11,477 nucleotides of DNA, taken from Clostridia bacterium. Its GTDB lineage: Bacteria > Bacillota_A > Clostridia > Oscillospirales > CAG-272. Below, one piece after another: positions 6,905 to 11,477 of the stretch; within the stretch, counting starts at the first letter, position 1; each line of letters opens with the position of its first letter. The position numbers and the translations under genes are program-made. The stretch is taken from contig JAGBZZ010000045.1 in NCBI GenBank assembly GCA_017652965.1, forward strand, positions 1-11,477. The letters run 5' to 3'. The notes beneath the pieces were generated by a model. It was not told the origin of the DNA. It saw only the letters and a program-made list of their open reading frames with translations, and did not search any database.

Positions 6905-6935
6905 TATGGTAGAATTCGTTTTGGAGGGCACCGTT

Positions 6936-7670
6936 ATGCTGCTTGCGACCACCCTGCGTTATATGGATCTTCAAAAGAACACTCGCTTTGATCAGCGCTT
7001 CTTTACCACAAAGGAATACGTCACGATGGCCGAATGCTACGGCTTCGGTCTTCTTGCCGTGATGAACGAGGGGGGCGTGGCGGCGGCCGTCTCTGCCTGT
7101 GACGGGCTCCTCCTCCCCGGCTCTTCCACGCCCCATCCCAAGGAGTTTTATGAGGGTGAGCCGCCCGAGCGGCCGATCGTGTGGGATGAGTACCCCCTCG
7201 ACTCTGCCCTTGTCCGCGCCTTTTTTGAGGCGGGCAAGCCCATCCTCGGCATCTGCGGGGGGGAGCAGACCATCAACGTCGTCTTTGGCGGCACGCTCTG
7301 CCGTGTGCCCGACCTTGCGGTGCATATGGATATGACCCTGCGCAGCCATCCCATCAACATCGTGGAGGGGAGCTTCATCCACGAGGTCTTCGGTGCTACG
7401 CGCTACACGGTCAACAGCGGGCACAGCTGGCGCGTTGCCCGCCTTGCCCCGAACTTTACGGTATCCGCCACTACCGACGACGGGGTGGTGGAGGCCATCG
7501 AATGGCGTGAGCGGCACGTCTTTGGTGTGCAGTGGCATCCCGAGAAGGTGTTTGCCCCCGAGGAGGAGAAGGCAGACGGCATCCTCCTTGCCACACCCAT
7601 CGAGCGGCGGATGTTTGAGCTGTTCCTATCCGAGTGCGAGGCCTGCCGCCAAGCGGCGGGGGATCGGTAA
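6936..7670 (+). CDS. Gamma-glutamyl-gamma-aminobutyrate hydrolase-like (peptidase C26) protein
   Basis: A 244-residue class I glutamine amidotransferase fold of the PuuD/peptidase C26 group, which cleaves gamma-glutamyl amide bonds. Catalytic residues are visible: nucleophile C107 in GICGGEQTINV, and H201 and E203 in FGVQWHPE. DGLLLPGSSTPHP (56-68) matches the family's D-G-hydrophobic-PGG-D loop in altered form. The usual GICRGxQ has Gly for Arg. Start: the ATG at 6936 has GGAGGG 7 bases upstream. The in-frame ATG at 6906 lies at the predicted promoter and would give a less typical N-terminus. It is a single gene with its own promoter and terminator, flanked by unrelated glycosidases. The true substrate could be another gamma-glutamyl compound, and a link to putrescine use is not shown here because no other puu genes are present. 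Confidence 0.88.
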   Translation: MLLATTLRYMDLQKNTRFDQRFFTTKEYVTMAECYGFGLLAVMNEGGVAAAVSACDGLLLPGSSTPHPKEFYEGEPPERPIVWDEYPLDSALVRAFFEAGKPILGICGGEQTINVVFGGTLCRVPDLAVHMDMTLRSHPINIVEGSFIHEVFGATRYTVNSGHSWRVARLAPNFTVSATTDDGVVEAIEWRERHVFGVQWHPEKVFAPEEEKADGILLATPIERRMFELFLSECEACRQAAGDR

Positions 7671-7687
7671 GAGAGGGCCGGTTTTAG

Positions 7688-7734
7688 AAAAAGAGGACAG
7701 AGAAAGCCTTCAGGGCCGGTCTCTGTCCTTTTTT
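7688..7734 (+). terminator. Terminator of the peptidase C26-type gene
   Basis: GGACAGAGA (7695-7703) pairs with TCTCTGTCC (7720-7728) across a 16-base loop, followed by TTTTTT (7729-7734). Upstream A-rich bases extend the stem and give a partial T-tract on the other strand, so weak leftward termination is possible too. Confidence 0.8.
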
Positions 7735-7764
7735 GTTTGCTCTTCGGTCGTTCTTTTTCCGCCT

Positions 7765-7878
7765 TCAGCCCTCGGGCAGCACCTCGCGGAAGGTCCCGTC
7801 ACCCTCGCCAACGTGGTCACCGTCAATGGGAAAGAGAAAGCGCGTTGCGGACGCGGCATGAAAATAATCCTTTTCCAT
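7765..7878 (-). pseudogene. Truncated 37-codon remnant of a second gene in the GH39-like operon
   Basis: The ATG at 7876-7878 has a GAGGA ribosome site 8 bases upstream and lies 44 bases past the GH39-like stop, as a normal operon partner would. It encodes 37 residues (MEKDYFHAASATRFLFPIDG at the start) and stops at TGA 7765-7767. The RFLFPIDGD segment looks like the beginning of a larger protein. I have only an unverified impression of similar N-termini in carbohydrate-related proteins of gut Clostridia. Directly beyond it lies the terminator of the convergent gene, so the 3' part appears to have been deleted. The alternative is a genuine 37-residue small protein. Confidence 0.45.
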
Positions 7879-7922
7879 GATATAGTCCTCTTTCAAAAAG
7901 CGAAAATAAGCAGGGCGGCTTT

Positions 7923-9272
7923 TCAGTCCTTGACCAGCTTGAGAAGGAGCGAGGTATAGAGCGGCATCGCTACCGTAACGGTTGGCGACAACGGGTCGAT
8001 CGGCTCTCGGCACCAAAGATCGGCATTATAGGTTTCATCCAGCCGATAGATCTCAAGGTGTGCCCCCTTTGGAATATGCTTCATTTCGACCGTCACGGTC
8101 TTCTCGGGCAATTGGTCGTCATCGCTATAATAGGTGAGCATCACGGCATGACCGTCGCCCGTAGCGGCGGCGGCGTAGAGATCCTCGTCATCCGACGAAA
8201 CGGCGACCGCCGTGCCAAGGGTGTAAAGCCGATTGAACATAGCGAAGGGGTAATAGCCCTTCAGCCTGTCACAGACCATATCGGTCGAGAACAGGCAGTT
8301 CCAAGCGCTCGGGCGGGCGTCATAGTACATCAGCATATCGACGGGCTCATACTGGCTCATCAGCATCGTGGCGGCGACAAAGGCGGCGCCCTTCAGGCTC
8401 TTGATCGTGCGGAGCGACTGCACAAAGCCGTCGCCGTCCCATGCCTTTATGTAGTTCCACTCGTTGAGAATGCTTTCTGCCCCCTCGTGGCCGTGGCGCT
8501 TCATAAAGTCCTGTGCGAGGCGGATCGCATCCCGCATCTTGGCAATATCGGCACCGTAGCAATGCCAGGAGAAGAAGTCGGGGCGCAGGTCGCCAAGGGC
8601 CCGAAAGTAGCCGTCCACCCACGTGCCGCGGTGAAAGAGGGTGTTGACGGCAGGGCCGCCGATCTTCAGATGCGGAAACCTCTCCTTAAGATGGGTGAAT
8701 GCCACGCGGAAGAATTCGTAGAACTCGGCCGCAGTACCGCCCCAGGAGCATTTCTTCTCGGGGGCAGCATCGTCCTCCGCCGAGCTTGCCTCGTTCCAGA
8801 TCTCCCAGTATTCGATTCCCATATGCATACCGTCTGCCCAGCCCTCGTTATAGTGCTTTATGATATGCTCACAGACGATCGCCCACTTCCCGAAGTCCTT
8901 CGGCGGGAGGGTGTTGTATTTCTTGACCTCATGCTCAATGCGCGTGCCGAGACGGTAAAAGGGCTTGACCCCTGCCGCCTCATGGACCTTCATATAATGG
9001 TCGGTGCAGGCAAAATCGTAGGAGGCAGGATCGGTAGGGTCGGCATCGAAGTCGGGGAAGATAAAGTTGACATCCACCGTATGATTGCCGCCGTACGCGG
9101 CGCAGAAGGAGGCGTCATGGTTGCGGGCGTAAGGAATCCCCGCCTCGATAAAGGCATCAAGGTTTGAGATGCGCTGGTGAACGCTGAATTTATGGACAGG
9201 GCCGTTATTGACGGCGTGCATCGGCTTGATTTTGCCGAGCCGCTTGGAAAAATCGACGGTGATCGTACTCAT
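7923..9272 (-). CDS. Clan GH-A glycoside hydrolase, GH39-like (beta-xylosidase type)
   Basis: A 449-residue protein. A (beta/alpha)8 barrel covers about residues 15-350, with the acid/base E161 in IEYWEIWNEASS and the nucleophile E271 in ESILNEWNY, the two-glutamate layout of clan GH-A. PDFFSWHCYG (231-240) matches the GH39 strand-6 region. A C-terminal beta domain (about 350-449) ends in a typical LLKLVKD strand. Start: the ATG at 9270-9272 has AGGGGAG just upstream and a promoter at 9306-9334. The frame stays open to 9620, but that extension would pass through array C, its terminator and tRNA-Trp and cannot be coding. No signal peptide is visible. Probable substrates are xylosides or related pentosides, but GH-A families outside GH39 are possible. 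A truncated ORF follows at 7765-7878. Confidence 0.87.
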   Translation of the reverse strand: MSTITVDFSKRLGKIKPMHAVNNGPVHKFSVHQRISNLDAFIEAGIPYARNHDASFCAAYGGNHTVDVNFIFPDFDADPTDPASYDFACTDHYMKVHEAAGVKPFYRLGTRIEHEVKKYNTLPPKDFGKWAIVCEHIIKHYNEGWADGMHMGIEYWEIWNEASSAEDDAAPEKKCSWGGTAAEFYEFFRVAFTHLKERFPHLKIGGPAVNTLFHRGTWVDGYFRALGDLRPDFFSWHCYGADIAKMRDAIRLAQDFMKRHGHEGAESILNEWNYIKAWDGDGFVQSLRTIKSLKGAAFVAATMLMSQYEPVDMLMYYDARPSAWNCLFSTDMVCDRLKGYYPFAMFNRLYTLGTAVAVSSDDEDLYAAAATGDGHAVMLTYYSDDDQLPEKTVTVEMKHIPKGAHLEIYRLDETYNADLWCREPIDPLSPTVTVAMPLYTSLLLKLVKD

Positions 9273-9305
9273 GATACTCCCCTCTCTCTTCTTACTATCC
9301 CCCTT

Positions 9306-9334
9306 ATCGTAGCATACCTCCTCCCAAAAATCAA
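9306..9334 (-). promoter_or_regulatory. Promoter of the GH39-like gene
   Basis: Read leftward: TTGATT (9334-9329), a 17-bp spacer and TACGAT (9311-9306), with TG-C before it as an extended -10. It lies about 35 bases upstream of the ATG and places the real gene start well short of the open frame that continues to 9620. Confidence 0.6.
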
Positions 9335-9400
9335 TACCCGCGGAAAAATTCCGAGCATTACATGGCAAGCAACGCCCATACAACGCAAAAAAGAGAAGGC

Positions 9401-9480
9401 GGCGGAATGATGTTGAGCCAAGGCTCAAATGATGTTGCGTGCGTTGCACGCAAATGATGTTGTGCCTTGCGGCACAAATG
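9401..9480 (+). repeat. Array C: AATGATG-linked mini-hairpins, sister copy of array A
   Basis: Same unit order as array A: a GGCGG half-stem (9401-9405, left arm lost), TTGAGC-CAAG-GCTCAA (9413-9428), TTGCGTGC-GTT-GCACGCAA (9435-9453) and TTGTGCC-TTGC-GGCACAA (9460-9477). Linkers start at 9406, 9428 and 9453, and a final AATGA at 9477 runs into the A-tract of a terminator. No rightward gene precedes it. It lies between the GH39-like promoter and the tRNA-Trp terminator, so unlike array A it is not obviously part of an mRNA. Confidence 0.85.
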
Positions 9481-9512
9481 AAAAAATCCAAGCCGATTGG
9501 CTTGGATTTTTT
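9481..9512. terminator. Bidirectional terminator abutting tRNA-Trp
   Basis: A perfect 14-bp stem (9481-9494 with 9499-9512) has a GATT loop and runs of A and T at its ends. On the leftward strand it begins at the last base of the tRNA CCA end and gives TTTTTT, so it terminates tRNA-Trp. On the rightward strand it also has a T-run, after array C. Confidence 0.88.
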
Positions 9513-9587
9513 GGCAGGGGCAGAAGGACTTGAACCCACGACACCCAGTTTTGGAGACTGGTGTTCTACCGACTGAACTATACCCCT
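9512..9587 (-). tRNA. tRNA-Trp (anticodon CCA)
   Basis: A 76-base cloverleaf with encoded CCA. Acceptor AGGGGTA pairs with TGCCCCT. The D-stem is GTTC/GAAC. The anticodon arm CCAGT-CTCCAAA-ACTGG gives anticodon CCA, read as Trp. The T-loop is TTCAAGT and the discriminator is G73. The T-stem has a T-T mismatch and a G-T pair (GTGGG with CCTTC), so it is weaker than usual but the rest is regular. It has its own strong promoter and a terminator directly at its 3' end, so it is a single-gene unit divergent from asnS. Confidence 0.97.
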
Positions 9588-9605
9588 ATGTCTTGCGACT
9601 ACAGT

Positions 9606-9634
9606 ATTATACCACGCCATTTCGGGAATTGCAA
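9606..9634 (-). promoter_or_regulatory. Promoter of tRNA-Trp
   Basis: Read leftward: TTGCAA (9634-9629), a 17-bp spacer and a perfect TATAAT (9611-9606). The predicted start is about 10 bases before the mature tRNA 5' end. Confidence 0.85.
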
Positions 9635-9697
9635 GAGCTTTTTGAAAAAAATTTATAATATCTCGCCTTTTTGGACAGAATTTTATTACCTTACCCC

Positions 9698-9726
9698 TTG
9701 AAAAGCTATATTTTTAATGCTATAAT
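9698..9726 (+). promoter_or_regulatory. Promoter of asnS
   Basis: TTGAAA (9698-9703), a 17-bp spacer and a perfect TATAAT (9721-9726) preceded by TG-C (extended -10). The transcript would start near 9733, leaving a leader of about 37 bases. That is too short for the T-box riboswitch that often controls tRNA synthetase genes in Firmicutes. Confidence 0.85.
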
Positions 9727-9741
9727 ACTATAAATAGCATT
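9716..9741. promoter_or_regulatory. Inverted repeat overlapping the asnS -10 box (possible operator)
   Basis: Perfect 8-bp arms AATGCTAT (9716-9723) and ATAGCATT (9734-9741) are separated by 10 bases. The left arm includes half of the -10 box and the right arm lies at the predicted transcript start. The left arm is upstream of the start site, so the repeat cannot fold in the mRNA and fits a protein-binding site better. Chance in AT-rich DNA is possible. Confidence 0.4.
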
Positions 9742-9769
9742 TTTAACCAACTAAAAAGGAATTGCAATT

Positions 9770-11158
9770 ATGAAACACATCGACATCGCAGAGCTGCTTC
9801 GCGCTCCCGAAACATATTATGACAAAGAGGTCACCGTTTGCGGCTGGGTCCGCAATCTCCGTGACTCCAGCAACGTGCGCTTCCTCGCCGTCAACGACGG
9901 TACCGCGCTTTCCCCCATTCAGATCGTTATCGACAAGGCTCAGCTTTCCCCCGAAAGCTATGAGAATGTAAACGCTGTCGGCTGCTCTGTAAAGGTAGTC
10001 GGTAAGGCGGTAATTCCCGGCGGCGGTAAGGAGAAGATCGAGATTCTGGCGACCGATGTCGTCCTTCTCGGTGCTTGTCCTTCCGACGAGTACCCCATTC
10101 AGCCCAAGCGTCACACCATGGAGTTCCTCCGCACGCTTCCGCACCTTCGCGTCCGCACCAACATTTTCAATGCTATGCTTCGCGTTCGTTCCGAGCTTGC
10201 CGCGGCTATCCACGAGTATTTCCAGAGCCACAACTATGTATACATCAACACTCCCATCCTCACCGGCAGTGACTGCGAGGGCGCGGGCGAGGTATTCCGC
10301 GTAACCACACAGCCCTGGGACGCTCAGTACAAGAGCGCTGAGGAGTATTTTGCAGACGACTTCTTCTCCCGCAAGGCAGGACTTACCGTTTCGGGTCAGC
10401 TTGAGGGCGAGGTTGCCGCAATGGCAATGGGTAAGATCTACACCTTCGGCCCCACCTTCCGCGCAGAGTATTCCTTCACCGCACGCCATGCCGCAGAGTT
10501 CTGGCAGGTAGAGCCCGAGGTAGCGTTCGCCGAGCTTGACGACATTATCGAGATCGCCGAGGAAATGATCAAGTTCATTATCGGCAGAGTTATGGACAGA
10601 TGCAAGAGCGAGATCGAGTTCTTCGACAAATTCGTTCAGAAGGGACTCATTCAGAAGCTTGAGGGCGTTGTAAACAACAAGTTCGCAGTTGTTGACTACA
10701 CCGACGCTATCGAGATGCTGAAGAAGTCGGGCAAGAAGTTCAATTATCCCGTAGAGTGGGGACTTGACCTCCAGACCGAGCACGAAAGATATATCGCAGA
10801 GGAGATCTGCGGACGTCCCGTATTTATCACCAACTATCCCAAGCACATCAAGTCCTTCTATATGAAGCAGAATGCCGACGGCAAGACCGTTGCCGCAACC
10901 GACCTCCTCGTTCCGGGTGTCGGAGAGATCATCGGCTGCTCCTACCGAGAGGCAGATTACGACAAGCTCCTCCAGGCTATGAAGGATCGCAATATGAACC
11001 TCGACGACTACACTCACTATATGGATCTCCGCCGCTTCGGCAGCGTTCCTCACAGTGGCTTCGGTCTCGGACTCGAAAGAATTCTTATGTATATCACCGG
11101 TATCGACAACATCCGCGACGTAACTCTCTATCCGAGATGCGCGAAGGATCTGAAGTAA
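9770..11158 (+). CDS. asnS: Asparagine--tRNA ligase (AsnRS)
   Basis: A 462-residue class IIb aminoacyl-tRNA synthetase that charges tRNA-Asn with asparagine in the cytoplasm. The N-terminal OB-fold anticodon-binding domain (about 15-105) includes TVCGWVRNLRDSSNVRFLAV. The catalytic core begins at KRHTMEFLRTLPHLRVRT (113-130). Motif 1 lies around YINTPILTGSDCEGAGEVF (158-176). Motif 2 is FRAEYSFTARHAAEFWQVEPE (230-250). Motif 3 is GFGLGLERILMYITGIDNIRD near the C-terminus. The GAGEVF segment and the ending RDVTLYPR point to AsnRS rather than AspRS, which is also longer and carries an extra insertion domain. The ATG has AAAAGGA 9 bases upstream. Single gene with its own promoter; the neighbouring tRNA-Trp is divergent. 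Presence of asnS means direct Asn-tRNA charging. Confidence 0.96.
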   Translation: MKHIDIAELLRAPETYYDKEVTVCGWVRNLRDSSNVRFLAVNDGTALSPIQIVIDKAQLSPESYENVNAVGCSVKVVGKAVIPGGGKEKIEILATDVVLLGACPSDEYPIQPKRHTMEFLRTLPHLRVRTNIFNAMLRVRSELAAAIHEYFQSHNYVYINTPILTGSDCEGAGEVFRVTTQPWDAQYKSAEEYFADDFFSRKAGLTVSGQLEGEVAAMAMGKIYTFGPTFRAEYSFTARHAAEFWQVEPEVAFAELDDIIEIAEEMIKFIIGRVMDRCKSEIEFFDKFVQKGLIQKLEGVVNNKFAVVDYTDAIEMLKKSGKKFNYPVEWGLDLQTEHERYIAEEICGRPVFITNYPKHIKSFYMKQNADGKTVAATDLLVPGVGEIIGCSYREADYDKLLQAMKDRNMNLDDYTHYMDLRRFGSVPHSGFGLGLERILMYITGIDNIRDVTLYPRCAKDLK

Positions 11159-11170
11159 TATAGAAATTTA

Positions 11171-11204
11171 TGAGGGGGCGCTTTTTTGAAAAAGCGCCCC
11201 CTCA
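11171..11204. repeat. Near-perfect 16-bp inverted repeat after asnS
   Basis: TGAGGGGGCGCTTTTT (11171-11186) pairs perfectly with 11189-11204 across a 2-base centre. It starts 12 bases after the asnS stop. It lacks a T-tract after the stem on either strand, so it is not a standard terminator. It may act as an mRNA 3' end stabiliser or be a member of a dispersed palindromic repeat family. Confidence 0.6.
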
Positions 11205-11272
11205 AACTCCCCCGCAAAAACTTTTCACCCAAATGGATTTATTGTTTTATCTGACGCCCGATTTTAAAGAGG

Positions 11273-11305
11273 AAAAAGAAAGCACAGCGCACGCGCTGTG
11301 TTTTT
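11273..11305. terminator. Bidirectional terminator between asnS and the right-edge ORF
   Basis: CACAGCG (11283-11289) and CGCTGTG (11294-11300) form a 7-bp stem with a CACG loop. TTTTT follows on the right (11301-11305), and on the other strand the complement of 11273-11282 is T-rich. It would end asnS transcripts rightward and the 11307-11477 ORF leftward. The stretch 11205-11272 shows nothing recognisable. Confidence 0.7.
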
Positions 11306-11306
11306 G

Positions 11307-11477
11307 TTATATAATGTGGCGTTCATCCTTCACGATGAGACTTAAGACATCACCAATCATGTAGCGCCGGGGACCCCTTCCCCGGCTTTTGCCAGCAATG
11401 AAATATGGCTTACTATGTAGAGAGTTAAATTTTTTGCCGCAGCAAGCCGCGCTAGTCGCATATAATGTCATCAATAC
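11307..11477 (-). CDS. Possible leftward ORF entering from the right edge (partial, unidentified)
   Basis: Read leftward, one frame is open from the window edge to a TAA at 11307-11309, coding 56 residues that end IGDVLSLIVKDERHII. An ATG at 11469-11471 could be the start of a complete 54-residue protein, but its upstream region is outside the window. The stop codon is followed within 10 bases by a leftward terminator hairpin, which supports a real transcription unit. The middle is basic (GKSRGRGPRRY) and contains a GC palindrome at 11366-11386. No family is recognised. It could instead be part of a dispersed repeat rather than a gene. Confidence 0.35.
   Translation of the reverse strand, partial: VLMTLYATSAACCGKKFNSLHSKPYFIAGKSRGRGPRRYMIGDVLSLIVKDERHII

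Noticed and set aside
9273..9620. N-terminal extension of the GH39-like frame up to an ATG at 9620
   Set aside because: It would translate through array C, a terminator and tRNA-Trp. A good ribosome site and promoter place the start at 9272.
9654..9659. Extra TATAAT in the asnS-tRNA gap as a second promoter
   Set aside because: The only upstream TTGCAA is 19 bases away and is already the -35 of the leftward tRNA promoter. The promoter at 9698-9726 is much better.
11170..11364. 64-codon rightward ORF after asnS
   Set aside because: It runs through the 16-bp palindrome and the terminator at 11273-11305 and has no ribosome site.
11366..11390. Hairpin GCCGGGGA/TCCCCGGC followed by TTTT, as a rightward terminator
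   Set aside because: The T-run is short, no rightward gene precedes it after the terminator at 11273-11305, and it lies inside the possible leftward ORF.

Overview
The window looks like a chromosomal piece of a GC-rich member of the Clostridia, most likely an uncultured gut lineage. This rests on Gram-positive-style promoters (TTGACA/TATAAT-like boxes with 17 bp spacers, several with an extended TG-n -10), purine-rich ribosome binding sites, a tRNA-Trp gene that encodes its own CCA end, and a gene set rich in glycoside hydrolases. No phage, plasmid, CRISPR or transposase gene was seen.

Layout. Positions 1-126 hold the probable tail of a rightward gene and its terminator. Positions 212-3767 are a leftward three-gene operon: DegT/DnrJ/EryC1-type aminotransferase, GH3-type glycosidase and calcineurin-like phosphoesterase, with a shared promoter at 3824-3852 and a strong terminator at 212-245. 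A divergent AraC-family regulator with a cupin sensor domain (3985-4806) shares the intergenic control region and is the obvious candidate regulator. Positions 5036-6649 are a leftward clan GH-D (alpha-galactosidase-like) glycosidase with a near-consensus promoter. Positions 6936-7670 are a rightward class I glutamine-amidotransferase-like peptidase C26 (PuuD-type) hydrolase. Positions 7923-9272 are a leftward clan GH-A (GH39-like) glycosidase, followed by a 37-codon ORF that resembles the start of a lost second gene. Positions 9512-9587 are tRNA-Trp (leftward), divergent from asnS (9770-11158, asparaginyl-tRNA synthetase). The right edge holds the 3' part of a possible leftward ORF that converges on asnS and shares a bidirectional terminator with it.

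The accessory carbohydrate genes are punctuated by an unusual intergenic repeat: tandem mini-hairpins joined by a constant AATGATG linker. There are three copies (4817-4904, 6721-6815 and 9401-9480). Two have the same unit order, keep their stems by compensatory changes, and end at the A-tract of a bidirectional terminator. The third lies in the opposite orientation and abuts the -35 box of the GH-D gene. This is the most interesting structure in the window.

Functionally, the three glycosidases have no visible signal peptides and probably act on imported oligosaccharides in the cytoplasm. The aminotransferase suggests amino-sugar or aminocyclitol chemistry in the AraC-controlled operon. Substrates cannot be fixed from sequence alone.
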